Assembly: GCA_041394905.1 (NCBI GenBank)
Contig: JAWKHJ010000007.1
Location: 224,092 to 288,091, forward strand
Source: RI-231 sp041394905
GTDB taxonomy: Bacteria; Acidobacteriota; Terriglobia; Bryobacterales; UBA6623
Direction: 5' to 3'
DNA: 64,000 nt
Shown: in pieces, positions 44,496 through 54,166 of the stretch
How positions within the stretch are numbered: position 1 is the stretch's first letter
How the letters are laid out: each line of letters opens with the position of its first letter
The notes under the pieces: model-generated
Seen by the model: only the letters and a program-made list of their open reading frames with translations
Database searches by the model: none
What the model was told of the DNA's origin: nothing
Program-made: the position numbers and the translations under genes

Positions 44496-45103
44496 AGGAA
44501 ACCGACGCGCAGACCGCCTCGAAGTGGGACCGCACCTCGGCCAAATTCGATCTCTTCGGCGCTGGCGCGGAGAAGCGCTGGGCGACGTGGAAGCGCGAGC
44601 TTTTCTCGACGATGGGCGACGGGCGGATCCTCTTCGTCGCGGTCGGCACCGGGCTCGACATCCAGTTCTTCCCGCCGGGCAAGACGATCGTCGGCGTCGA
44701 CATCAGCGAGGGCATGCTTGCAAAGGCTCGCCCGCGCGCCGAGGCCTATCCCGGCTCGTTCACGCTACGCAAGATGAGCGTCCACGCGCTCGAGTTTCCC
44801 GACGATTCCTTCGATCAGGTGTACACGTCTTGTACGTTCTGCTCCGTGCCGGATCCCGTGAAAGGGCTTCAGGAGGTCCGCCGAGTGCTCAAGCCCGGCG
44901 GCGAGCTGCGTATGTTCGAGCACACCGGCAGCCGTTGGTTCCCTTTCAGCCTGATGCTCGACCTGATGACGCCGATCACGCGCTTGAGCGGTCCAGAGGT
45001 CAATCGAGACACGGTGACCAACGTCAAGAGCGCCGGGTTCCACGTGCGGCGCGTCTATAACTTCTACCTCGACGTCGTGAAAGCGATCGAAGCCGTCGCT
45101 TGA
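44492..45103 (+). CDS. UbiE-like SAM-dependent methyltransferase
   Basis: The 203-residue class I methyltransferase has a SAM motif F-V-A-V-G-T-G-L-D, then V-D-I-S-E-G-M-L, and V-Y-T-S-C-T-F-C-S-V-P-D with G-L-Q-E-V-R-R-V-L-K-P-G-G. It resembles phosphatidylethanolamine/ubiquinone-type methyltransferases. GTG 44492 has the GAGGGGAGG Shine-Dalgarno and overlaps the previous stop. The long frame that joins it to the sulfatase is considered an artefact. The substrate is probably a membrane lipid (inference). Confidence 0.82.
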   Translation: MKETDAQTASKWDRTSAKFDLFGAGAEKRWATWKRELFSTMGDGRILFVAVGTGLDIQFFPPGKTIVGVDISEGMLAKARPRAEAYPGSFTLRKMSVHALEFPDDSFDQVYTSCTFCSVPDPVKGLQEVRRVLKPGGELRMFEHTGSRWFPFSLMLDLMTPITRLSGPEVNRDTVTNVKSAGFHVRRVYNFYLDVVKAIEAVA

Positions 45104-45130
45104 CGGCGTTTGGCGGCGGCCCCGGGCAAG

Positions 45131-45136
45131 TACAAT
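45131..45136 (+). promoter_or_regulatory. -10 box of the ceramidase-like gene
   Basis: TACAAT is 6 bases before the ATG at 45143. With this spacing transcription would start at the initiation codon itself. Confidence 0.45.
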
Positions 45137-45142
45137 GCCCTC

Positions 45143-46440
45143 ATGCTTCGCGTCCTCTTTCTCGCATTTGCGATCGCCTTGCCCGCCCTACCCGCCTGGA
45201 AGGCCGGTGCGGCCAAGCGCAACATCACACCGTCCGAGCCCATTTGGATGAGCGGCTACGCTTCGCGCGACAAGCCGTCCGAAGGCGTCTACGCCCCGAT
45301 CTATGCCAAGGCGCTCGCGCTCAAGGACAATTCGGGCGGCTTGTCGGTGATGGTAACCGCCGACTTGGTCGGGTTCACACGCTCGGTCAGCGATCCGATC
45401 TTCGCCGAAGCCAAGAAGCGCTACGGACTCCTCCGCGCGCAGCTTGTCTTGAACGCATCCCATACCCATTCTGGACCGGTCACCGGCCAGCTCGGCCGGC
45501 CCACCTATCGCCTGGACGCGAAGGAAGCCGCCGTCGTGGAGCGCTACACCAAGCGGCTGATCGAAGACGTGGTCGCCGTCATCGGCGAAGCGATCGACAA
45601 CCTCGAGCCCGCCGAGATGGCCTTTGAGCAAGGCTACGCAGGTTTCGCCGTCAACCGCCGCCGCGTGGGACACCGCGAATACCCCGGCCCGGTCGATCAT
45701 GACGTCCCCACGATGACCCTGCGCGCCCCCGGCGGCGAGCTCAAGGCGCTCGTTTTCGGCTATTCCTGCCACGCGACCGTCATGAACCAGTTCGAGATCC
45801 ACGGCGACTACCCCGCCTTCGCGCAAGCCGAGCTCGAGAAGCGCTACCCCGGCGCCGTCGCGCTCTTCCTCAACGGGTGCGGCGCGGACCAGAACCCGCT
45901 GCCACGCCGCAAGATGGAGCTGACGCGCATGTACGGTGAGATTCTGGCCGAGGCCGCCTCGCAGGTCCTTGCCGGCAAGATGGCTCCGGTGGCTGGCCCG
46001 CTCAGCGCCGCCTACAAGGAGGTTGAGGTGGACTTCCAGCCGGCGCCGGCGCGCGCCGAGCTCGAGCGGCGAGTGCGCGAGGGGAATGCGGCTGAGAAAT
46101 CCAATGCGCAACTCCTGCTCGAAGAGCTCGAAAGCACGGGCAAGCTGCCGAACAAGTACGAATACCCGACACGTGTCTGGCGCCTGGGCGACAACCTGAC
46201 GATCGTTTTTCTCGCGGGCGAGGTCGTGGTGGATTACGCGCTTCAGATCCGCAAGAAATACGGTTGGGACGATGTCTGGGTGTCGGGCTACAACGACGAC
46301 GTCTTCGCCTACATCCCCACCGAGCGCATCATCGCCGAGGGCGGCTACGAGGGGACACGTCGATGCTGGGCTACGGCTGGCCCTCGCCCTGGGAGCCGTC
46401 GATCGAGAAGCGGATTCTGAGCGCGGTGGATGGGCCTTGA
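45143..46440 (+). CDS. Neutral ceramidase-like hydrolase (one frameshift)
   Basis: This secreted zinc hydrolase is related to the neutral/alkaline non-lysosomal ceramidase N-terminal domain (PF04734). It has a signal peptide (F-L-A-F-A-I-A-L-P-A-L-P-A), N-A-S-H-T-H-S-G-P, Y-S-C-H-A-T-V, H-G-D-Y-P and F-L-N-G-C-G-A-D-Q-N. The last part is out of frame; adding a base to the four-G run at 46351-46354 gives D-T-S-M-L-G-Y-G-W-P and a stop at 46440. Related bacterial proteins act on ceramide-like or other lipids; the true substrate is unknown. Confidence 0.82.
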
Positions 46441-46522
46441 TCGGGTCGCTGCGCTAGGCGCCGACATCCGTCACGGCCCCATCGTATAACTGAAAAATAT
46501 TCAAAATCCAAAAACTATCAAT

Positions 46523-46552
46523 TTGCCTTATCGAGAGCCGCCTCGCTATCCT
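46523..46552 (+). promoter_or_regulatory. Promoter of leuCD
   Basis: TTGCCT (46523-46528) and TATCCT (46547-46552) are separated by 18 bases, in an AT-rich patch that stands out from the GC-rich surroundings. The start would fall about 16 bases before the leuC GTG. Confidence 0.5.
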
Positions 46553-46575
46553 GACTTCTTCGAGGCCGAATCTCA

Positions 46576-47986
46576 GTGAGTCAACCACGCACCTTATTCG
46601 AAAAGATCTGGGACGATCATGTCGTCGTTCATGAGCCGGGTTCTCCGGCGGTCCTCTACATCGACCTGCACCTCGTCCATGAGGTGACCTCGCCGCAAGC
46701 CTTCCAGGGCCTGCGCGATCGCGGTCTCAAGGTCCGCCGACCCGACCACACCATGGCGACGATGGATCACTCCATCCCCACGTCGTCCGACCGGCTGCGC
46801 ATCATTCCCGACGAGATCGCCCGCAAGCAGGTCGAGCAACTGCGCACCAACTGCCGCGAGTTTGGCGTGCCGCTGGCCGACATGGGCACTTCCGACCAAG
46901 GCATCGTCCACGTGATCGGCCCCGAGCTCGGACTGACGCAGCCCGGTCTGACGGTTGTCTGCGGCGACAGCCACACTTCGACGCACGGCCTTCGGGGCGC
47001 TGGCCTTCGGCATCGGCACCACCGAGGTCGAGCACGTGCTCGCCACGCAGTGCTTGCTGCAGAACAAGCCCAAGACTTGCGAAGTGCGCTTCGAAGCGGC
47101 CGCGCCCAAGGGCGTCACCGCCAAGGACTTGATCCTGGCGTTGATCGCGCAGATCGGCGTGGGCGGCGGCACCGGCTACGTGCTCGAGTACACCGGCGAA
47201 GCCATCCGCGCGCTCTCGATGGAAGGGCGCATGACCTTGTGCAACATGTCGATCGAGGGCGGCGCCCGCGCCGGCATGATCGCGCCGGACGAGACGACCT
47301 TCGAATATTTGAAAGGCCGCCCTCACGCCCCACAGGGCTCGGATTGGGATGCCGCCGTTGAGCGCTGGAAGCAACTTGCGACCGATCCCGGCGCCACCTA
47401 CGACAAGACGATCACCGTCGACGTGACGAAGATTGAGCCGATGGTCACCTACGGCACCAACCCCGGCCAGGGCGTCGGCGTAACGCAGGCGTTGCCCGAC
47501 CCGGCCGCGCTCAGCGACGCCAACCAAAAGGCGGGTCTCGAGAAGGCGCTGGCCTATATGGGCCTCGAGGCCGGCAAGTCATTGCTCGGCAAGCCGATCG
47601 ACGTGGTCTTCATCGGCAGCTGTACCAACTCGCGTATCAGCGACCTGCGCGACGCGGCGGGCGTGCTCAAGGGCCGCAAGGTCAACCCCAAGGTGCGCGT
47701 GATGGTCGTCCCGGGCTCGGAAAAGATCAAGGCCCAGGCCGAAGCCGAGGGCTTGCCGGAGATCTTCAAGGCCGCCGGCGCCGAATGGCGCGAGGCGGGC
47801 TGCTCGATGTGCATCGCCATGAACGGCGACCAGCTCTCGCCGGGACAATATAGCGTCTCGACCTCGAACCGCAACTTCGAGGGCCGCCAAGGCAAGGGCG
47901 GACGCACCTTCCTCGCCAGCCCCATCACCGCCGCCGCGTCCGCCATTGAAGGCGCCGTCGCCGACCCGCGCAAGTACCTCGCCTAA
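46576..47986 (+). CDS. leuC: LeuC, 3-isopropylmalate dehydratase large subunit (one frameshift)
   Basis: It isomerises isopropylmalate in leucine synthesis with LeuD. The protein of about 470 residues has D-H-S-I-P-T-S, C-G-D-S-H-T-S-T-H-G, and Fe-S cysteines in F-I-G-S-C-T-N-S-R and G-C-S-M-C-I-A-M-N. Two missing bases near 46990 (expected T-H-G-A-F-G-A-L-A-F-G) break the frame. The start is GTG 46576. It is coupled to leuD by a 15-base gap. Confidence 0.9.
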
Positions 47987-48001
47987 GGAGCCCGATTCAA
48001 C

Positions 48002-48604
48002 ATGGAACCGATCACGAAATTCTCCGGCAAGGTGATGCCGCTGCCCGTCCGCGACGTCGACACGGATCAGATCATCCCGGCGCGCTTCCTCAAGACGATC
48101 GACAAGCAAGGCCTGGGCATCAACCTGTTCAACGACTGGCGCTACTTGGCCTCGGGCGAGCCCAACCCTGAGTTCGTGCTCAACAAGCCCGAGTCGCAAG
48201 GCGCGACCGTGCTGCTCGCCGGCGATAACTTCGGCTGCGGCAGCTCGCGCGAGCATGCGCCCTGGGCGCTGATGGGCTGGGGCTTCCGGGCGGTGCTGTC
48301 GACCTCGTTCGCCGATATCTTCAAGGGCAACTGCCTCAAGAACGGCCTGCTGCCCATCGTCATCGACGAGGCGACCGAGAAGGAACTGTTCGCCGCAGCC
48401 CAGAGTGGCCCGATCGAGCTCACGGTCGATCTCGAGAGCCAAACCATCACGCTGCCCTCCGGCCGGACGGTCGAGTTCCCCATCGACACGTTTTCCAAAA
48501 ACTGCCTGCTCGCCGGCGTCGACCAGCTCGGCTACATCCAAAACCAGATGCCGACCATCGAAGCCTACGAAAAGCACGTCGGAGACCGCGTCCTGACGAC
48601 GTAG
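48002..48604 (+). CDS. leuD: LeuD, 3-isopropylmalate dehydratase small subunit
   Basis: The intact 200-residue small subunit has the swivelling-domain motifs D-V-D-T-D-Q-I-I-P-A-R-F and G-D-N-F-G-C-G-S-S-R-E-H-A, the standard size for LeuD (about 200). It forms a heterodimer with LeuC upstream. leuA and leuB are not in the window. Confidence 0.95.
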   Translation: MEPITKFSGKVMPLPVRDVDTDQIIPARFLKTIDKQGLGINLFNDWRYLASGEPNPEFVLNKPESQGATVLLAGDNFGCGSSREHAPWALMGWGFRAVLSTSFADIFKGNCLKNGLLPIVIDEATEKELFAAAQSGPIELTVDLESQTITLPSGRTVEFPIDTFSKNCLLAGVDQLGYIQNQMPTIEAYEKHVGDRVLTT

Positions 48605-48645
48605 GATCGTCGCTCAACTTTGGTCGAGCCTTGGCCGGACGCCGT

Positions 48646-49117
48646 CTACTGGACGCGTTCGGCCTTTCCCGTTTCCAGGGTCAGCGCTTGCTCGCCGTCC
48701 TCGACGATGCGCCCGGTCACGCGGTAGGTCTCGCCATCTTCCAGCGCGACGCCGCTGGCGGGCGCGAGAGCGAGCGTCTCGCCCGGCCCGGTGACGGTCA
48801 TAGTCCAGCCCCCGCCGGTCTTTGCCACGACGCCCTGTACGACGGCCTGCATCGAGACGATCTTCGTCCCATCCTGCGTGATGCGCAGCCGCAGAGGGCC
48901 GATGCGCGCCTTGTTCCCGGCTTCGAGCTGAACGCGCACCGTGCTGTGGTCCAGGTCGAGCCTCGACCTTCTCGACGCCGCGAATGCGGGCTAGCCGCGC
49001 TCGAGCGATTCCGCGCAGGTCACGCATCCCGTCCCCTCGAAGACGATCGTCGCTTCGAGCAGCTCCGCGCAAGCGGCGCGGCGAGGAGAAGGAGCAAGCC
49101 GCGGCGGATCTGATCAT
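48646..49117 (-). pseudogene. Periplasmic heavy-metal-associated (HMA) domain protein (at least three frameshifts)
   Basis: The reconstructed protein of about 155 residues has a signal (G-L-L-L-L-L-A-A-P-L-A-R), an HMA-like motif T-G-C-V-T-C (CxxC), I-R-G-V-E-K-V-E, and a beta-rich C-terminal domain ending L-T-L-E-T-G-K-A-E-R-V-Q. Reading frames change just after the ATG, near 49000 and near 48955. Its ATG appears to overlap the stop of the TIM-barrel gene. It may bind copper or another metal (inference). Confidence 0.55.
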
Positions 49118-49806
49118 GCGACTTGCGACAGCGCCGACGCGTGAAGCCCCAGGGCCTGAAGGCCATCGCCGCTTGCTGCAGCATCTCGGCTTCATTCACC
49201 GGTTTCGAGGATCACGGCGACGTCCGGCGGATCAGGTCCGCAACTTCCTTGAAGGCCAGGTTGACCCCGTAGGAGAGCCGGTAGTGCTTGCTCGCCGTGT
49301 TGACCTCGCTGATATGAATCTCGCGCAGGCGATCAGCGAACGCCTCGAGCAGCCAGCGCGCTTCGATCATCGGGGATCGACTTGCCGCGTGGCCGATGTC
49401 AAAGCAGAATCCGGCTTACACCGCTTCGAACACTCGCGAAGCCGCTGCGTGCGCGCGCCGGCCTTGCGCTTGTCCATGTTCTCGATCAGGAGACGCTCGC
49501 CGAACGGCGCCCAACGCCAAGTCGGAGCTTGCGTCGGTGCAGCACGACAGGCCAATGCGGCGGCAGCTCTCGAACAGACGGCTCGCGATGGCGGTCTCGT
49601 CCTGCGCTTCGAATTTGCTCGGCGCATGGAACGAGATGTACGAATACTGCGCAGATCGAGCGTCTCGAGAGCGTTGAGCAGAGGGTCGACCTCCGGCCCG
49701 CAGGGCAGACAGCTCGATCGCGTCGGCCCTTGCCGCGCGACATCCGCAGGCCCTCCGCGAAGTCTGCGTAGGCGAGTGCGCCGGTTGAGAATCCGATTCT
49801 GGTCAT
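49114..49806 (-). pseudogene. TIM-barrel sugar phosphate isomerase/epimerase-like gene (at least six frameshifts)
   Basis: Pieces read in order across frames: M-T-R-I-G-F-S-T-G-A-L, A-I-E-L-S-A-L-R, I-S-F-H-A-P-S-K-F, L-L-I-E-N-M-D-K-R-K, F-D-I-G-H-A, R-E-I-H-I-S-E-V-N and P-V-I-L-E-T-V-N-E-A-E-M. This is the xylose-isomerase-like / AP-endonuclease-2 TIM-barrel fold with His and Glu metal ligands kept. The density of frameshifts is the highest in the window. Its start abuts the TAG of the nucleotidyltransferase at 49807. Confidence 0.6.
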
Positions 49807-50850
49807 CTAGAAGATTCCGTACTCGCGGGTGAACGCCTTCAATTCGTCCGGCCCGTCGAAAACATCTGCTTCAAGCCCCGGTCAAAGCGTTCGCCGATCT
49901 CTTTGGCTCTCAAGAACAACTCATCGCTCTGTTGATTCGCGAGCGGTAAGTCCTCAATCGAGCACGCCGTTCCTCGTTGTCTATCAGGTCCAGGAACTCA
50001 TCGTACGCACCGAACACCCTTTGGCCGTCTCGTCCGACCCGCGAATAGCCCAACAGTCGTTGCAAGTCGTTGCAACGGAGTTTCCCGCTGAAACCCGCTG
50101 AGGAGGTACTCGACGATCCTCCACGCGTCCGGATCCCCGTTGAGTAGCCCTGTGATGCCAGGAAACAATGGAGCCATGCCAGCAGTGAACAGGAGCTTTC
50201 GAGATAAGCGAAGCTTGATGTTGCGTAGCGCCGCTCCCTTGCCGCCACGCGCCCTTTGCTTGTAGACGAAGTCGACCGTGACGGTTCTCCAGTATCGAAC
50301 GATATCATTGAGCAGGAACCGCGCACGCCTTCTCGAGACGCGCCGGTCATCAAACCCTGTTGATCGCCGACGTAGCGACTCAAGACCGCCTTCAGCACTC
50401 GATCGTACGCATCGGAAACCCCAATCGTTGACCAGAGCAACGAATCCGTGTGTCAGTTCCGATTCGTATCGCTTTCGCCCCCGATGTGGTGGACGATCGG
50501 ATGACTGAAGGCCATGTTGCCGAAGGTCCTCGTTCCCAGGGCGCTTGATCTGCTTCCCGGCGTAGCGGAGGACTCGGCTCGGCTGCAAGATGCTGGTGAC
50601 TTGAGATGCTTCGGATCGACCTGACCGTCGATGAGCAGCGTCCAATCGATCGCTGCCACGGTCCACTCGCGCGAGCGAACCGAAGACCACGAGCGTCATC
50701 TCGCTCGACAAGACACCTTCAACGGCACGCTCGACCAGCGCGGAGACTCACCTGCGGCGAGCCACGCCTTACGCATGGCAGTCCACTCGACCCCTAGGCG
50801 GTTTTCGAGCGTTGCCAACGAAGATGGGAACGATTCGGCCAATTCGTTGA
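49807..50850 (-). pseudogene. Nucleotidyltransferase-domain protein (at least five frameshifts)
   Basis: The N-terminus carries the nucleotidyltransferase motif V-F-G-S-L-A-R then D-W-T-L-L-I-D-G-Q-V-D; a middle block H-H-I-G-G-E-S-D-T-N-R-N, then F-L-L-N-D-I-V-R-Y-W-R-T and K-L-R-L-S-R-K-L-L-F-T-A-G-M follow, ending E-Y-G-I-F. The fold matches Pol-beta-type transferases with a helical C-terminal domain. The 5' end is uncertain (about 50850). A resemblance to DUF294-type or toxin-antitoxin nucleotidyltransferases cannot be resolved. Confidence 0.55.
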
Positions 50851-50924
50851 CCCTAGTATGGCGAATCCAAATCCTCGCGCCCAGCCGCCGTTCTCGTTCG
50901 CCACGCTAAACTAAGACCTTCCGC

Positions 50925-53357
50925 ATGGGCTTGCTCGATCGCCTCAATCCGCAACAAAAAGACGCTGTTTTGACCACCGAGGGTCCCTTGTTGATCCTCG
51001 CCGGGGCCGGTTCCGGCAAGACGCGCGTCATCATTTCGCGGATCGCTTATCTGGTTCGTGAGAAAGACGTTCCCCCGAACGCCATTCTCGCGGTGACCTT
51101 TACCAACAAGGCCGCGCAGGAGATGCGCGAGCGCGTCGGCCGCATGCTCGCTGAGGCGGGCGATGCGCCGGCCTCAGCGCCCGTCGTCTCCACCTTCCAC
51201 TCCTTTTGCGTGCGGTTGCTGCGCTTCCACGGCGAGCCGCTCACCGAGGTGCGCCCCAGCTTCACCAAGTCGTTCAACATCTACGACGACGCCGACCAGG
51301 TTTCGGTCATCAAAGGCGTCTTCCGCGACTTGGGCCTGGACGAGAAATCGTTCATGAAGCCCCGGGCGGCGCTGTCGACCATCTCCCAGGCCAAAAACCA
51401 GGGCCAGACGCCGCAAGACTTCTACCGCGACGCCACCTCGCCGCAAGCCTCGCGCCTGGCGACCGTCTACGAGAAGTACCAAGACGCGCTGCAAACCGCC
51501 AACGCGCTCGACTTCGACGACCTGCTGCTCGAGGCCGTGCGCCTGTTGCGCCGCTCGCCCGAGACCCGCCAGCGCGTCGGCGGCCGCTACCGCTACGTCA
51601 TGGTCGACGAGTATCAGGACACGAACCGGCCGCAGTACGAGCTGCTGCGGATGCTCACCGAATCGCACGATAACGTCTGCGTCGTCGGCGACGAAGACCA
51701 GTCGATCTACTCCTGGCGCGGCGCCGAGATCCGCAACATCCTCGACTTCGAGCGCGACTTCCCCAACGCCAAGACCATTCGCCTGGAGCAGAACTACCGC
51801 TCGACCAAGCGCATCCTCGAAGGCGCCGGCGCGGTGGTGGCGAACAACCAAGCGCGCAAGGGCAAGCAGCTTTGGACCGAGGGCGAGGATGGCGCGAAGA
51901 TCGTCTTCTACCAGGGCGACGACGCCGAGTCGGAAGCGCTGTTCATCGCCGACCTGATCAACCAGTACCTGGAGGAGAACCCCAAAAGCCGCGCCGCCGT
52001 GCTCTACCGCACCAACTCGCAGTCGCGGCAGATCGAAGAGGCGCTCCGTCGTTACGGGCGCAAGTATCAGGTCGTCGGCGGCGTCAGCTTCTACCAGCGC
52101 GCCGAGGTCAAGGACCTGATCGCCTACCTCAAGGCGGCGCAGACGCCCGAGGACGCCGTCGCAATCCAGCGCATCATCAACACCCCGGCGCGCGGCATCG
52201 GCAAGACCACTGTCGACGAGCTGCTCCAGATCGCCTCGCAGGAGCGAATCTCGCTCTGGGACGCCATCTGCCGCACGGTCGAGGAGCGCCACTTCGCCAC
52301 GCGCGCCCACTCGGCGCTCAAAGGCTTCTGGCAGCTCATCAAGCTGATGCAGCAGAAGCTCGCAGAAGAACCGATCGACAAGGCGCTGATCTGGGTCTAC
52401 ACCGAGACCGGCTACCGCCAGATGCTCGAGACCGACCCCTCCGTCGAAGCCGAGTCTCGGCGGGAGAACATCGGCGAGTTGCTCAATGCCGCCGAGGACG
52501 CCGCCAAGCGCGGCGAAACCGTGCAGACCTTCCTCGACCAAGCCGCCCTGGTCGCGCAGGCTGACAGCGTCGACGAGAGCTCGCAGGTCACTCTGATGAC
52601 GCTGCACAACGCCAAGGGACTCGAGTTCCCCTGGGTGGCGCTGGCCGGCATGGAGGAGGGGCTATTTCCGCACAGCCGCTCGCTGCAGGACGACAACGCG
52701 ATGGAAGAGGAGCGGCGGCTCTGCTACGTGGGCATGACCCGCGCCGAGCAGCAGCTCAGCCTCACCTGCGCCCGCACCAGGCGGCGTTTCGGCGCTGGGG
52801 CGCCGGCCATGCAGCTGCCGTCCCGTTTCCTGAGCGAGATCCCGCCGCAGCTCATCGACGACCGCACCGTCGGAGGCTCCGAGCTGTTCGGCCTCACGCC
52901 AAGCCCGAGCGAGCGCTTCACGGGGACGGCCGATTACGACCTCTACTCGGAACGCAACCAGGTCCGCTCAATGGTCGAGGGGCGTTTGGCAGGGGCCAAG
53001 TCGAAGTTCGCGGGCAAGAAGACCTACAACTCGGCCGACGCGGTCGCCCAGTTCTTCCAGCAACGCGGCATGGCGCCGAGCGGCGGGGCTAAGCCGAGCG
53101 CTCGTCCGCCGGGCGGCGCTTCCCCCAACCAGACCTACCCGCCGCGCCAATCCAAACCGACCTTGCAGGCACGTCCCGCCGCCGGAGCCCGGCCCGGGCA
53201 GCTTTCACGCGGCAACCGCGTGCGCCACAGCAAGTACGGCGTCGGCTCGGTTGTAAAACGTGAGGGCGACGGCGACGACGCCAAGGTCACCGTCATGTTC
53301 GAGAAGCACGGCCTCAAGAAGATGGTCGTCAAGTACGCCGGCCTGCAGCCGATTTAG
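50925..53357 (+). CDS. pcrA: PcrA/UvrD-type ATP-dependent DNA helicase
   Basis: The intact 810-residue superfamily 1A helicase has a Walker A A-G-A-G-S-G-K-T at residues 26-33, then F-T-N-K-A-A, V-D-E-Y-Q-D-T-N, E-D-Q-S-I-Y-S-W-R-G and Q-N-Y-R-S, and later V-T-L-M-T-L-H-N-A-K-G-L-E and Y-V-G-M-T-R-A. The linker near residue 700 is Pro/Gln-rich; the last 45 residues form a Tudor-like domain (G-N-R-V-R-H-S-K-Y-G-V-G), as in PcrA that binds RNA polymerase. A TAAACT box (50907-50912) lies 12 bases before the ATG. Confidence 0.96.
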   Translation: MGLLDRLNPQQKDAVLTTEGPLLILAGAGSGKTRVIISRIAYLVREKDVPPNAILAVTFTNKAAQEMRERVGRMLAEAGDAPASAPVVSTFHSFCVRLLRFHGEPLTEVRPSFTKSFNIYDDADQVSVIKGVFRDLGLDEKSFMKPRAALSTISQAKNQGQTPQDFYRDATSPQASRLATVYEKYQDALQTANALDFDDLLLEAVRLLRRSPETRQRVGGRYRYVMVDEYQDTNRPQYELLRMLTESHDNVCVVGDEDQSIYSWRGAEIRNILDFERDFPNAKTIRLEQNYRSTKRILEGAGAVVANNQARKGKQLWTEGEDGAKIVFYQGDDAESEALFIADLINQYLEENPKSRAAVLYRTNSQSRQIEEALRRYGRKYQVVGGVSFYQRAEVKDLIAYLKAAQTPEDAVAIQRIINTPARGIGKTTVDELLQIASQERISLWDAICRTVEERHFATRAHSALKGFWQLIKLMQQKLAEEPIDKALIWVYTETGYRQMLETDPSVEAESRRENIGELLNAAEDAAKRGETVQTFLDQAALVAQADSVDESSQVTLMTLHNAKGLEFPWVALAGMEEGLFPHSRSLQDDNAMEEERRLCYVGMTRAEQQLSLTCARTRRRFGAGAPAMQLPSRFLSEIPPQLIDDRTVGGSELFGLTPSPSERFTGTADYDLYSERNQVRSMVEGRLAGAKSKFAGKKTYNSADAVAQFFQQRGMAPSGGAKPSARPPGGASPNQTYPPRQSKPTLQARPAAGARPGQLSRGNRVRHSKYGVGSVVKREGDGDDAKVTVMFEKHGLKKMVVKYAGLQPI

Positions 53358-53665
53358 CTGCTCCCTGAGGCCGGCCGAGCTCCCTAGGGATTTCTCTTAG
53401 ACTCTCGCGAGCACCCTGAGGCTAGAGGAAGCTCCCTAATCCACGCTGCCGCGCCTGTCTCCCTCCACGAAGCGGGACCAGAGGCGAACTCTCTTGTTTT
53501 CAGATAGATAGACATCCTACTACTCAGTCATACACCGTATGACTGCCAAACGCTCGTACTATCACCAAGACGCCCGGAGTTTACCCCTCAACCCGGGAAT
53601 CTTCTAGTAGTGCACCCTGCTCCAGGCGCCGCATCATCCTAGTGAAAAGCCCTTAGGAAAGCCTG
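53358..53665. other. 308-base gap between pcrA and the TadE genes
   Basis: No ORF is supported on either strand. It is less GC-rich than the flanking genes. It holds a 21-bp palindrome (53525-53545), short repeated C-C-C-T-G-A-G-G blocks near the left end, and probably the promoter of the Tad-like genes, which I cannot pin down. The TadE Shine-Dalgarno (AGGAAAG) lies at its right end. Confidence 0.6.
53525..53545. promoter_or_regulatory. 21-bp perfect palindrome, candidate operator
   Basis: CAGTCATAC-acc-GTATGACTG: a perfect 9-bp inverted repeat with a 3-base centre, about 120 bases before the first TadE gene. It looks like a site for a dimeric transcription factor. No regulator is nearby. 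Confidence 0.5.
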
Positions 53666-54151
53666 ATGCGACAGTCCCAACAAACCCAAAAAGGCCGCAG
53701 AGACGGGCGCCGCGGACAGTCGATGGTCGAGTTCGCGCTCACGTTCTTGCTGTTTATCAGCATGGTGCTCGGCTTCGGTCAGATGGGTTTGGCGCTGTGG
53801 ATCAAGACGACCTTGCACCATGCGGTGCGCGAGGGCGTGCGCTACGCCATCACAGGGGCGACGAAAAGCGGGCTCGGGCATGACGCTTCGATCCGCCAGA
53901 AGGTCATGCTGACCTCCGGCGGCCTGATTCCACCGGCCCAGGCCGACACGCTCATCCACATCGATTATTACGACCAGAACGGCGCCGCCACGTCCGCCAA
54001 CGACGGTGGCAACACAATCGTGTTGAGCGTCAAGAACTACCCCATTCCCTGGCTGGTGGCGGCTCCGCTTTCGCCGCTGGGCGATGGCATTGAAGTTTCA
54101 GTCAGCGCCGTCGACCGTCTCGAGAATTTCCGCACTCCCCCCCCGCGCTAG
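53666..54151 (+). CDS. TadE-like pseudopilin 1
   Basis: The 161-residue protein has the TadE signature: G-Q-S-M-V-E-F-A-L-T-F-L-L-F, with the conserved Glu just ahead of a single hydrophobic helix, after a basic N-terminus. It is a minor pilin-like part of the Flp/Tad secretion machinery. The Shine-Dalgarno is AGGAAAG. It is the first of three linked genes. Confidence 0.85.
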   Translation: MRQSQQTQKGRRDGRRGQSMVEFALTFLLFISMVLGFGQMGLALWIKTTLHHAVREGVRYAITGATKSGLGHDASIRQKVMLTSGGLIPPAQADTLIHIDYYDQNGAATSANDGGNTIVLSVKNYPIPWLVAAPLSPLGDGIEVSVSAVDRLENFRTPPPR

Positions 54152-54166
54152 AGGGGACCCAAGTTT

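Noticed and set aside
49807..50850. Insertion sequence/transposase in the broken region between leuD and pcrA
   Set aside because: At first the scrambled frames suggested a decayed transposase, but nucleotidyltransferase motifs, no DDE motif and no terminal inverted repeats or target duplications argue against it.
51174..52607. 477-codon minus-strand frame opposite pcrA
   Set aside because: Antisense to an intact helicase with all SF1 motifs; no start signal or conserved motif.
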